From Methylobacterium sp. B4 (GTDB lineage Bacteria; Pseudomonadota; Alphaproteobacteria; Rhizobiales; Beijerinckiaceae): 44,759 nucleotides of DNA. How positions within the stretch are numbered: position 1 is the first letter of the stretch; each line of letters begins with the position of its first letter. Positions 36,316 to 43,537 of this stretch are shown one piece after another. Below the pieces are notes generated by a model. That model was not told where the DNA came from. It searched no databases and worked only from the letters and a program-made list of their open reading frames with translations. Where the stretch lies: NCBI RefSeq assembly GCF_003201865.1, contig NZ_QJJJ01000031.1:4705-49463 (forward strand), given 5' to 3'. A program made the position numbers and the translations under genes.

Positions 36316-36587
36316 TCTTAGCTCTGTTCGATAGACCGCTTGCGACACACAGCAGTCGTTCGGTGGGCAAATGCTAAAACGCATCAATCCACCCTTCTCA
36401 GACATGCTGCCCGCGCGATCGCAATATACGATGTTGACAAACGCGGTTGTTCGAAGTCTTTCCGCTGAATATCCGAATGGGATTGGAGGCGGTCACTCAG
36501 CACTCCGCTTTCCTATGCGCGGCATCCATTTTACGCCGATCACAACTCATTTGTCCGAATCAGAAAACATGCATCGAATATAAAAAT

Positions 36588-37229
36588 TCACAATCCAACG
36601 CGGTCGAAGTCTAGTGCAGAAGCGCAGAGAGCTACCTGGGTCCGGTTGCGGACACCGAGTTTACGCATGATCTCGGAGACGTGGGCCTTGACCATCGAGT
36701 TGCCGATACCGAGTTCGAACGCGATCTGCTTGTTCAGCTTGCCCCGCTTGATCATCGACAGGACATTCATCTGCGCGGGCGTCAGTGCGGCGATGCGAGC
36801 GGAGGCGTCCGCCGTCTCGCTCGCGTCGGGCTCGTGGGCATGGGCGAAATCAGGCACATAGATCGAGCCGCGCATGATGCTGTCGAGCGCCTCCATGTAG
36901 GTCGCCCGCGTCGCCGATTTCGGCACGAAACCCGCCGCCCCCAGCCGCAGTGCCTCTCGGACGATCCGCCCCTCCTCCAACCCCGAGCAGATCAGGATCG
37001 GGATGCGCGGGAAGCGGATGCGCAAGCTCATCATCCCATCGAAGCCGGTTACGCCCTTCATCGACAGGTCGAGCACGATCACGTCGATGTTGGGGCGCTC
37101 GGCCAACACGGTCTTGGCTGCCTCTATCGACTCCGCCTCCTCGATGCGGGCATGGGGCAGTCCGAGGCGGATCGTGCTGCGCAGCGCCTCGCGGAACAGC
37201 GGATGGTCGTCCACCAAGATGATGTGCAT
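36588..37229 (-). CDS. LuxR/NarL-family response regulator, likely regulator of the quinoprotein cluster
   Basis: This 213-aa protein has a receiver domain (1-120) with D7-D8, phospho-acceptor Asp54 (V-I-V-L-D-L-S-M) and Lys in F-V-P-K-S. A linker is followed by a LuxR-type helix-turn-helix (~147-205: L-T-P-A-Q-M-N-V-L, K-Q-I-A-F-E-L-G-I, M-V-K-A-H-V-S-E-I-M-R-K-L-G-V). It is transcribed divergently from the PQQ alcohol dehydrogenase, with 414 bp between the start codons. Response regulators of this class (ExaE, AgmR, PedR1) activate quinoprotein ethanol dehydrogenase genes in pseudomonads, so a similar job is inferred. No sensor kinase is adjacent. The three kinases at 27.4-34.2 kb are possible partners, but nothing here proves it. 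Confidence 0.85.
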   Translation of the reverse strand: MHIILVDDHPLFREALRSTIRLGLPHARIEEAESIEAAKTVLAERPNIDVIVLDLSMKGVTGFDGMMSLRIRFPRIPILICSGLEEGRIVREALRLGAAGFVPKSATRATYMEALDSIMRGSIYVPDFAHAHEPDASETADASARIAALTPAQMNVLSMIKRGKLNKQIAFELGIGNSMVKAHVSEIMRKLGVRNRTQVALCASALDFDRVGL

Positions 37230-37643
37230 CGCGCCAACTCGTGCGGGGCGTCGGTCTCGGCCGCGGCTTTCCGTGGGCCGGCCCAGCGCCTGAACTTGTA
37301 AAAGTGATGGCCGCGCTGCGGGACAAGCGTCAAGGGAGTGATTTCAAACAAATTATTTATGATCATTAGTCTCAATTAGCATTCCTATTTTGCAAATCTA
37401 TGCGGGATGAATACGCAATTCTAAGACTTCTCTATGAGGTATGGACAAAAGTTAGCGTGCGACGGGTAATCTTTCCCGCCATACCTGCATTCGAGCCCGG
37501 CCTCGGGTCGCCAAGCTCTCACGGAGCACTCGGCTCTTTCGTCTTCGCGGCGGATCGTCGGATGACCTGAGGCTCCCGCAGACCGGCTCCCCATCAAAAT
37601 CGAAAGACGCGGCGCGACACGCGCGACCGCCAGGGAGAGACGC
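37230..37643. promoter_or_regulatory. Divergent control region between the response regulator and the PQQ dehydrogenase
   Basis: The 414-bp region has an AT-rich core (about 37335-37435) unlike the surrounding genes. Beside it, AGGTATGG (37437-37444) and CCATACCT (37479-37486) form perfect 8-bp inverted arms 34 bp apart. Between them, GGG (37464-37466) and CCC (37475-37477) form a smaller inverted pair around TAATCTTT. These are candidate operator sites for the LuxR-type regulator. A purine-rich GGGAGAGA sits just before the dehydrogenase ATG as ribosome binding site. No sigma-70 boxes could be assigned firmly. Confidence 0.45.
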
Positions 37644-39560
37644 ATGGCCAGGAAGAAAGCGGGGCACGCGCCCCGCACGCTGATGCTTGCCACCGCTTCG
37701 TCGTTGATCCTGTCCGGCCTGCTGCTCGCGGCACCCGCCTCGGCGCAGAAGGCCGAGACGGTCTCGACCGGAGCCGCGGTGACCTGGGAGGACATCCTCA
37801 ACGACCAGAACACCGACAAGGACGTGCTCATGTACGGCATGGGCATCAAAGCCCAGCGCTATTCGGGGCTCGACAAAATCAACATCAAGAACGTCAGCCT
37901 GTTGAAGCCGCGCTGGTCGTTCTCCTTCGGCGACGAGAAGCAGCGCGGCCAGGAGGGCCAGGCGCTGGTGCATGACGGCGTGATCTACATCACCGCCTCC
38001 TACTCGCGCATCTTCGCGCTCGACGCCAAGACCGGCAAGAAGCTGTGGTCATTCTCGGCCCGCCTGCCCGACGACATCCGCCCCTGCTGCGACGTGGTGA
38101 GCCGTGGCGCCGCGATCTACAACGGCAAGATCTATTTCGGCGCGCTCGACGCCTCGATGTACGCGCTGGACGCCAAGACCGGCAAGGTGGTCTGGAGCAA
38201 GAAGTTTGACGACCACGCCGCCGGCTACGCCTATACGGGTGCGCCGAACATCATCAAGGACAAGAAGACCGGCAAGGTCGTCCTCATTCACGGCAATTCG
38301 GGTGACGAGTTCGGCGCGCAGGGCAAGCTCTATGGCCGCGATCCCGAGACCGGCGAGGAGATCTGGATGCGGCCCCTGGTCGAGGGCCATATGGGCCGCC
38401 TCGCCGGCAAGGACTCGACCACTACGGGCGACGCCAAGGCGCCGTCCTGGCCCAACGACAAGGACGGCAAGAAGGTCGAGGCCTGGAACCACGGCGGCGG
38501 CGCACCCTGGCAGACCGGCGTATACGACGAGAAGACCAACACGTTCGTCATCGGCACCGGCAATCCGGCCCCGTGGAACCACCATTACCGCTCCGGCCCC
38601 GGCGGCGACTGGAAGCCCTACGACAGCCTCTACACCTCGGGCCAGATCTACATCGACCCGTCGAACGGCGAGCCGGTGGGCTTCTTCCAGCACACCCCGA
38701 ACGACGCGTGGGATTACTCGGGCAACAACGAGATCATCCTGTTCGACATGGAAAAGGACGGCAAGACCATGCGTCTCGGCGCTCACGCCGACCGCAATGG
38801 GTTCTTCTTCCTCACCGACACCGACAAGCTCACCGCGCGCGACGGCCAGATCAGCAAGCAAACCGCGCTGGTCGCCGCCTATCCCTTCGTGCGTGACATC
38901 ACCTGGGCGACGGGCTGGGACCTGAAGACCGGCCGTCCGATCGAGGTCGAGGGCCAGCGCCCGCCGGCCCCGGAGGAGGGCCAGGCCAAGGGTAAGTCGA
39001 TCAAGGTGACGCCGAACTTTCTCGGTGGTAAGAACTGGAACCCGATGTCCTATTCGCAGCAGACGGGGTTGTTCTACATCCCGTCGAACGACTGGACCGA
39101 GGATTACTGGACCGAGAACGTCACCTACAAGGCGGGTTCGGCCTATCTCGGCCAGGGCTTCCGCATTCAGCGCAAGTTCGACACCCATGTCGGCGCGCTC
39201 CGCGCCCTCGACCCGAAGACCGGCAAGATCGTCTGGGAGCACCTGGAGGCGATGCCGCTCTGGGCCGGCACCATGACGACCAAGGGCGGGCTGGTCTTCA
39301 CCGGCACCTCGGACGGCTACGTGAAGGCGTTCGACGCCAAGACCGGCAAGCAGCTCTGGGCGTTCCAGACCGGCTCGGGCGTAGTCTCGGTGCCGAGCAC
39401 CTGGGAGATGGACGGCAAGCAGTACATCGGCATCTCCTCGGGCTACGGCGGCGCGGTGCCGCTGTGGGGCGGCGACATGGCCGACCAGACCAAGCTCGTC
39501 TCTCAGGGCGGCTCGTTCTGGGTGTTCGAGCTGCCGACCGACACCGCCTCGGCGCAATGA
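37644..39560 (+). CDS. PQQ-dependent quinoprotein alcohol (ethanol-type) dehydrogenase
   Basis: This periplasmic 638-aa protein (signal peptide cut near A-S-A-Q at 34-35) oxidises alcohols with PQQ and passes electrons to a cytochrome c. It is an eight-bladed quinoprotein propeller with repeated D-A-K-T-G-K-x-x-W motifs. The vicinal disulfide C148-C149 is present. Metal/PQQ ligands are Glu222 (G-D-E-F-G), Asn307 (G-T-G-N-P-A-P-W-N) and catalytic Asp357 (N-D-A-W-D-Y-S-G-N-N-E). The Asn-to-Asp spacing of 50 equals that of QEDH (ExaA) rather than MxaF (42). Position +2 after the catalytic Asp is Ser359; lanthanide enzymes (XoxF, PedH, ExaF) have Asp there, so this copy resembles calcium-type ExaA/PedE. 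The gene heads the accessory cluster and is followed by a strong hairpin. The exact substrate is not determined. Confidence 0.92.
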   Translation: MARKKAGHAPRTLMLATASSLILSGLLLAAPASAQKAETVSTGAAVTWEDILNDQNTDKDVLMYGMGIKAQRYSGLDKINIKNVSLLKPRWSFSFGDEKQRGQEGQALVHDGVIYITASYSRIFALDAKTGKKLWSFSARLPDDIRPCCDVVSRGAAIYNGKIYFGALDASMYALDAKTGKVVWSKKFDDHAAGYAYTGAPNIIKDKKTGKVVLIHGNSGDEFGAQGKLYGRDPETGEEIWMRPLVEGHMGRLAGKDSTTTGDAKAPSWPNDKDGKKVEAWNHGGGAPWQTGVYDEKTNTFVIGTGNPAPWNHHYRSGPGGDWKPYDSLYTSGQIYIDPSNGEPVGFFQHTPNDAWDYSGNNEIILFDMEKDGKTMRLGAHADRNGFFFLTDTDKLTARDGQISKQTALVAAYPFVRDITWATGWDLKTGRPIEVEGQRPPAPEEGQAKGKSIKVTPNFLGGKNWNPMSYSQQTGLFYIPSNDWTEDYWTENVTYKAGSAYLGQGFRIQRKFDTHVGALRALDPKTGKIVWEHLEAMPLWAGTMTTKGGLVFTGTSDGYVKAFDAKTGKQLWAFQTGSGVVSVPSTWEMDGKQYIGISSGYGGAVPLWGGDMADQTKLVSQGGSFWVFELPTDTASAQ

Positions 39561-39569
39561 CCTGACGTG

Positions 39570-39596
39570 CGGGAGGGCTTTTTGGGAGCCCTCCCG
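39570..39596 (+). terminator. Perfect 10-bp hairpin after the PQQ dehydrogenase
   Basis: CGGGAGGGCT (39570-39579) pairs perfectly with AGCCCTCCCG (39587-39596) across a 7-base loop. There is no T-run after the stem, so it may attenuate transcription or protect the 3' end of the dehydrogenase mRNA rather than terminate fully. That would allow the dehydrogenase to be made in excess of the downstream accessory proteins. Confidence 0.55.
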
Positions 39597-39674
39597 CCGC
39601 CACGGCCGGGCCGGCGCACCACCGCATCGGCCCAATGCGACACATTGCAGAATCCGAAAAAAGGAGCTGACCCG

Positions 39675-40364
39675 ATGTCGGCCCGGACCCGCGGCGCGCG
39701 GCGCGCCCTCCTGATCGCCGGCCTGTTCGCGTACGCCCTGCCGGCGGCCGCCCAGACGGTGGTCCTCAACCGCGAAGAGCGACCAGACCCCTGGGTGGTC
39801 GGCGGCTGCACCATCGGCCCCAATGCGAAATGTGCGGGCGCCGACCTGCGCCACGCCGACCTGAAGAACGCTGACCTCGGTGGGGCCGACCTCACCGGCG
39901 CCAACCTCGCCCGCGCCGACCTGCGCGGGGCGAATCTGCGCGGCGCCGTACTGGAAGGGGCCAATCTCAGTGGAGCTCAGCTCCAGATCGCCTTCATGCA
40001 GGGCGTGAAGGCGCGGGACGCCCGCTTCGTCGGGGCCAATCTCGACCACGCCCGCATCGTCGGCGGCGACTTCAGCGGCGGCGACTTCACGGTCGCCGAC
40101 CTCGAAATGGTCCAGGCCAAGCGCGCCCAGTTCGTCGGCGCGCGTTTCATCGACACCGACCTGCAGGAGGCCAAGTTCTACGAGGTCAACCTGACCGGCG
40201 CGGTGATGGACGGCGCCAAGATCCGCTTCGCGATCTTCCAGGACGCCTGGATGCAGGATTGCAAGGGCTGCCCGGTCCACTGGCAGACCGACAAGCCCGT
40301 TTGGGAGGCCTACCCGGCCGCCACCGCCCCGAAGCACGAGGACGAACCGCAGGCGGGCAAGTGA
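39675..40364 (+). CDS. Secreted pentapeptide-repeat protein of the quinoprotein cluster
   Basis: This 229-aa protein starts at an ATG 8 bases after AAGGAG. A signal peptide (basic start, hydrophobic ~10-25, cut near A-A-A-Q) is followed by a short Cys-containing segment (G-G-C-T-I-G-P-N-A-K-C). About 25 pentapeptides of A-[D/N]-L-x-x type then run to residue ~195, forming a right-handed beta-helix. The C-terminus has another Cys pair (D-C-K-G-C) and an acidic tail. Secreted pentapeptide proteins are recurrent neighbours of PQQ ethanol dehydrogenases, but their role is not established; scaffold or folding functions are possible. The stop overlaps the next gene's GTG. Confidence 0.85.
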   Translation: MSARTRGARRALLIAGLFAYALPAAAQTVVLNREERPDPWVVGGCTIGPNAKCAGADLRHADLKNADLGGADLTGANLARADLRGANLRGAVLEGANLSGAQLQIAFMQGVKARDARFVGANLDHARIVGGDFSGGDFTVADLEMVQAKRAQFVGARFIDTDLQEAKFYEVNLTGAVMDGAKIRFAIFQDAWMQDCKGCPVHWQTDKPVWEAYPAATAPKHEDEPQAGK

Positions 40365-40783
40365 CGGCGCAGCCGATGGCGTTGGCGATGCTCGGCACGG
40401 TCCTCTCGCTTCCGGCGCTCGCCGCGGGCGAGGCGGAGGCCGGGATGCGCGCTGCCTTCGCCAAGTGCCGCGCGACGGCGGACGTCACCGAGCGGCTGGC
40501 CTGCTACGACCGGCTCGCCGCCCACCTCGCGCCGCCCCGCTTCCAGGGCCGCCTGACCGCGCAGACGGACCTCTTCGAGATCACTGCCCCGACTGTGCTG
40601 CGCTACGAGAGCGATGGTCCGATCTTCGTCCTCTACCTCAAGGACGCGGCCGGCGGCATCGTTCAGAACCTCCACATCGGCGGCGGCGGCAGCGCCACCC
40701 ACCGCATCGACACGCCCGGAACCTACTCGCTGCAGGTCAGCGGGTCGGAGACGTGGCGCATCTGGCTGGACCCGGCCCCGTGA
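40361..40783 (+). CDS. Small periplasmic protein with VasI-like Cys motif
   Basis: The GTG at 40361 overlaps the pentapeptide gene stop (GTGA); an ATG five codons later (40376) is an alternative. The 140-aa product has a signal peptide (M-A-L-A-M-L-G-T-V-L-S-L-P-A-L-A-A). It then has the motif A-F-A-K-C-x-(8)-R-L-A-C-Y-D-R-L-A, whose paired Cys are found in many VasI-like periplasmic proteins. The C-terminal ~80 residues are beta-rich, with a G-G-G-G-S loop and an ending W-R-I-W-L. I do not know its function. Its position between the dehydrogenase and its cytochrome suggests an accessory role. Confidence 0.7.
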   Translation: MTAQPMALAMLGTVLSLPALAAGEAEAGMRAAFAKCRATADVTERLACYDRLAAHLAPPRFQGRLTAQTDLFEITAPTVLRYESDGPIFVLYLKDAAGGIVQNLHIGGGGSATHRIDTPGTYSLQVSGSETWRIWLDPAP

Positions 40784-40829
40784 TCCGCCCGGCCGAAAAT
40801 TTCTCCATCGAGACGAAAGGCATCCGCCG

Positions 40830-41279
40830 ATGATCCGCACGCTTCGGGCCGCCGCCCTCGCCCTTCCGCTCGCCCTCGCCACGACGGCGCTCGTCCACGC
40901 CCATGGCGACGGCGCCCCCTCGGCCATCGACACGACCGGCCTGGAGCCGCTCGGCGAGAACGACCGCGACAAGAACCCCTATGTCGGCAACGCCAGGGCG
41001 ATCGAGATCGGCGCGTCCGGCTACAACAAGAACTGCGCCCGCTGCCACGGCATCGACGCCAAGTCCGGCGGCATGGCCCCGGACCTGCGCGAACTCGACA
41101 AGACCGAAGCCTCCGACATCTACTTCCTCACCCGCGTGCGCGGCGGTGCCCAGCGCGACGGTCGCTACCGCATGCCCCCCTTCGCCGACATCCTGAGCCA
41201 GGAGGCGATCTGGGCGATCCGCACCTACATCGAGAGCGAGGCTGACAAGGACCCGGCCATCGCGGCCAAGATCAATTGA
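40830..41279 (+). CDS. pedF: Cytochrome c550, PedF type, electron acceptor of the PQQ dehydrogenase
   Basis: This 149-aa protein has a signal peptide (about 1-24, ending V-H-A). A single haem c site, N-C-A-R-C-H (Cys69, Cys72, His73), is followed by a Met in Y-R-M-P-P-F (Met115) as likely distal ligand. The blocks N-P-Y-V-G-N-A-R-A-I-E-I-G, G-G-M-A-P-D-L-R and L-S-Q-E-A-I-W-A-I-R-T-Y-I-E match the PedF family (TIGR04494). That family receives electrons from quinoprotein ethanol dehydrogenases and hands them to the respiratory chain. The stop region overlaps the next gene's TTG. Confidence 0.88.
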   Translation: MIRTLRAAALALPLALATTALVHAHGDGAPSAIDTTGLEPLGENDRDKNPYVGNARAIEIGASGYNKNCARCHGIDAKSGGMAPDLRELDKTEASDIYFLTRVRGGAQRDGRYRMPPFADILSQEAIWAIRTYIESEADKDPAIAAKIN

Positions 41280-41602
41280 TCTCGCGGATGCTCGCGCATT
41301 CGGCCTCGGCGCTCGCGCTGGTGGGGGGACTGCTCGTGCCAGCGCCCGCGCGCGCCGAGATCAAGGAATACCAGATCCGGCGCATGCTGATGCTGAAGAC
41401 GGACTGTACGGTGACCGGCCTCGACACCGCCCGGATCGCCGACGATCCGCGCCTGCGCGAGCGCTTCCTCGCGACCTGCGAGAACGTCAGCCACTATCCC
41501 GACGGGGTCGAGATCGTTTGCCCCGATACAGAGGACGAGCGCGACTGCACCCTGCTCACGGCCAAGCGCGAGTTCCCCCACCTGAGGCTGCTCGCGCGAT
41601 GA
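41276..41602 (+). CDS. Small periplasmic protein of unknown function
   Basis: The TTG at 41276 overlaps the cytochrome gene stop; the ATG at 41288 is an alternative start. The 108-aa product has a signal peptide (L-A-L-V-G-G-L-L-V-P-A-P-A-R-A). The ~80-residue mature domain contains four Cys (D-C-T, T-C-E-N, V-C-P-D, D-C-T), enough for two disulfides. I recognise no family. Its stop overlaps the cytochrome b561 start (ATGA), and its place in the operon points to a role in the same periplasmic redox system. Confidence 0.65.
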   Translation: MISRMLAHSASALALVGGLLVPAPARAEIKEYQIRRMLMLKTDCTVTGLDTARIADDPRLRERFLATCENVSHYPDGVEIVCPDTEDERDCTLLTAKREFPHLRLLAR

Positions 41603-42156
41603 CGGTCCCCGCGCCCAGGCTCGGCCGCCTCTCGCTCGGCCTGCACTGGAGCGTCGGCACGGGCGTGCTCGGGCTGATCGCCTTCGGCTTCTGGCTGCGC
41701 ACCGTGCCAGGCGGGCAGGACAAGACCGCGCTCGTCCAGATTCACAAGTCGGTCGGCGTGCTCGTCCTCATGGCCGCGCTCGCCCGCGTGGCGTGGCGGA
41801 TGCGCGAGGGTTTTCCCGCGCCCGCCGGGCCGCACGCTGCATGGGAGCGGCGCGGGGCGATCGCGCTCCACGTCTTCCTCATTGCGGCGACGCTGCTGAT
41901 GCCGCTCTCCGGCATCCTGCGCTCGCGCGCCTATGCCCGCCCGGTCTCGGTGTTCGGGCTGCCGCTGATCCCGAAGCTGTTCGAGGCCAAGCACGAGACG
42001 CTCTACGCGATTGCCTCCAACCTCCACGACGGATTGGCGCTCGCTTTAAGCGCGGCGCTCGCGCTCCACGTGGCGGCGGCCCTCAAGCACCACTGGATCG
42101 ACCGCGACGCCACGCTCACGCGCATCCTCGGCCTCGCCCGCAGGACTGGGCAATGA
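41599..42156 (+). CDS. Cytochrome b561-type diheme membrane protein
   Basis: This 185-aa protein has four membrane helices (about 14-33, 48-67, 87-107, 148-165). Haem-ligand histidines lie in L-G-L-H-W-S (His16), Q-I-H-K-S-V-G (His49), I-A-L-H-V and A-L-H-V-A-A. The H-K-S-x-G and basic linker (R-V-A-W-R) are typical of bacterial cytochrome b561. Such proteins move electrons between periplasmic carriers and quinones, so here it may link the quinoprotein system to the membrane. It overlaps both neighbours by 4 bp. Confidence 0.88.
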   Translation: MTVPAPRLGRLSLGLHWSVGTGVLGLIAFGFWLRTVPGGQDKTALVQIHKSVGVLVLMAALARVAWRMREGFPAPAGPHAAWERRGAIALHVFLIAATLLMPLSGILRSRAYARPVSVFGLPLIPKLFEAKHETLYAIASNLHDGLALALSAALALHVAAALKHHWIDRDATLTRILGLARRTGQ

Positions 42157-42725
42157 GGCGCGCCGCTCTTGCCGCAGCCTTCGCTCTCGCCGTCCTCGCG
42201 AGCGCCGCCCGGGCCGATCCCGCGTCCGACTTCGACAGCGACGAGACCACGGGCTACCGCGTGCAGAATTACCGCGCCCCGGTGACCCGCCCGGTCGAGG
42301 GCGGGACGCGGATCGATCTCGCCACCCTCGACAGCCTGCGGGACGAGGGCGCGGTGCTGATCGACACCATGCCCCAGCGCGGCGGCACCGATCCCGCCAC
42401 GGGCGCGTGGCGCATCATCGACAAGCGCGAGACGATTCCCGGCGCGACGTGGCTGCCCGAGACCGGCCGTGGCCAGCTCGAACCGCGGCTGTCCGCCTAC
42501 TTCGCCCGCCATCTCGCCCGCCTGACCAGCGGCGACCGGGGGCGTCCCATCGTGTTCTTCTGCCTCGCCGATTGCTGGATGTCGTGGAACGCGGTCAAGC
42601 GCGCCGCCGCGCTAGGCTACACCCGCCTCTACTGGTTCGCCGACGGCACCGACGGCTGGATGGAAGCCGAGCGTCCCCTGGTCGAGGCCGTCCCACCGTC
42701 CGTCCCGCCCCACGAAGACCGCTGA
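42153..42725 (+). CDS. PQQ-catabolism-associated CXXCW rhodanese-like protein
   Basis: This 190-aa protein has a signal peptide cut after A-R-A (residue 21). The domain resembles rhodaneses (V-L-I-D-T-M-P, I-P-G-A-T-W-L-P, and a long final helix after the active loop). Its loop is F-F-C-L-A-D-C-W-M-S-W (Cys137, Cys141), as in the family named for a CXXCW motif and known beside PQQ dehydrogenases (TIGR03865); the spacing here is three residues. It probably handles sulfur or disulfide chemistry in the periplasm together with the following SoxYZ-like carrier. It overlaps cytochrome b561 by 4 bp. Confidence 0.82.
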   Translation: MRRAALAAAFALAVLASAARADPASDFDSDETTGYRVQNYRAPVTRPVEGGTRIDLATLDSLRDEGAVLIDTMPQRGGTDPATGAWRIIDKRETIPGATWLPETGRGQLEPRLSAYFARHLARLTSGDRGRPIVFFCLADCWMSWNAVKRAAALGYTRLYWFADGTDGWMEAERPLVEAVPPSVPPHEDR

Positions 42726-42739
42726 GCCGAGGCCCCGCG

Positions 42740-43537
42740 ATGCCCTTCCTGTCCCCCTTCAGGCCCTTCATCGACCGGCCGTTCGCGCGCGCGGCAGCCC
42801 CATCCAGCGGCAGCCGCGACCCGCTCGATTCGCCGCTCTGGCCGACCATGGCCGAGCGCTATCTCGGCGGGCGCCGCGCCGTGTTCGACGACGCGGTTCA
42901 GGTGGTTCTGCCCCCCGTCACCGAGGACCAGACCCAGGTGCCGGTGACCGTCGATGCCCGCGCGCTGGGAAGTGCCGACGAGGTGCTCGTCATCGCCGAC
43001 CTCAACCCATTCCCGCTGACCCTGCGGCTGGAGCCGGTGGCGGCCAAGCCCTTCGTGGCGTTCCGCATGAAGATCGAGCAGGGCACACCGATCCGCGCCG
43101 CCGTGCGCCGGGGTGACGTGTGGCATGTCGGCGGGCGCTATCTGGATGCGGCGGGCGGCGGCTGCTCGGTGCCGCCGGTGGTGGAGAAGTCGGTCGATTG
43201 GAAGAGCCTCGGCGAGACCCGCGCCCGGGTCTGGAGCGAGGAGGACGGCCTTCGCCTGCGGCTGCGCATGACCCACCCGATGGACACCGGCATGCTCGCC
43301 AACATCCCGCTCTTCCTCATTGAGGACCTGAGTGTGACCGACGCCGCGGGCACCGTGCTCGCCCGCCTCAACCTGCAGGAGCCGGTGGCCGATAACCCGA
43401 CCCTGACGCTCCTGCCCGACCGTCCGGCCGCGGGCGAGGCGCTGACGCTGCGGGCGCGCAACACCAACGGCGCGGTCTTCACTGTGCGGGTGCCGATCCC
43501 GCCGAATGCGGCGGACCGGCAGGAGGGACGGCTGTGA
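42740..43537 (+). CDS. Quinoprotein-associated SoxYZ-like sulfur-carrier fusion
   Basis: This 265-aa protein has a SoxY-like N-terminal half (about 45-145) whose end carries A-A-G-G-G-C-S-V-P-P with Cys142. That corresponds to the swinging-arm Cys at the end of SoxY. A SoxZ-like half follows (about 165-255, with R-M-T-H-P-M-D-T-G and P-L-F-L-I). This is the fused carrier of quinoprotein relay systems (TIGR04557), not a true thiosulfate-oxidation protein. The usual exported leader is not obvious: residues 1-45 are not strongly hydrophobic. The stop overlaps the GTG of the next gene (GTGA). Confidence 0.82.
   Translation: MPFLSPFRPFIDRPFARAAAPSSGSRDPLDSPLWPTMAERYLGGRRAVFDDAVQVVLPPVTEDQTQVPVTVDARALGSADEVLVIADLNPFPLTLRLEPVAAKPFVAFRMKIEQGTPIRAAVRRGDVWHVGGRYLDAAGGGCSVPPVVEKSVDWKSLGETRARVWSEEDGLRLRLRMTHPMDTGMLANIPLFLIEDLSVTDAAGTVLARLNLQEPVADNPTLTLLPDRPAAGEALTLRARNTNGAVFTVRVPIPPNAADRQEGRL

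Larger units (their letters stand above)
35836..36587. other. 750-bp low-GC intergenic region
   Basis: The region separates the cyclase gene from the LuxR-type regulator. It contains a broken small reading frame (36077-36230) and a dispersed 30-nt repeat (36286-36315). From about 36320 to 36587 the GC content drops clearly below that of neighbouring genes. A 70-residue open frame there (36371-36583) lacks recognisable motifs and is not called. I see no RNA gene. Confidence 0.5.

Noticed and set aside
36371..36583. A 70-residue open frame in the low-GC gap
   Set aside because: No motif, no ribosome binding site, and composition unlike coding sequence of this genome.
37644..39560. Assignment as lanthanide-dependent ExaF or XoxF
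   Set aside because: The residue two after the catalytic Asp is Ser, not Asp, and the ligand spacing follows the QEDH/ExaA pattern.
38049..40337. A 762-codon minus-strand frame opposite the dehydrogenase and pentapeptide genes
   Set aside because: It spans two well-supported plus-strand genes and the hairpin between them, and has low-complexity composition typical of antisense shadows in GC-rich DNA.
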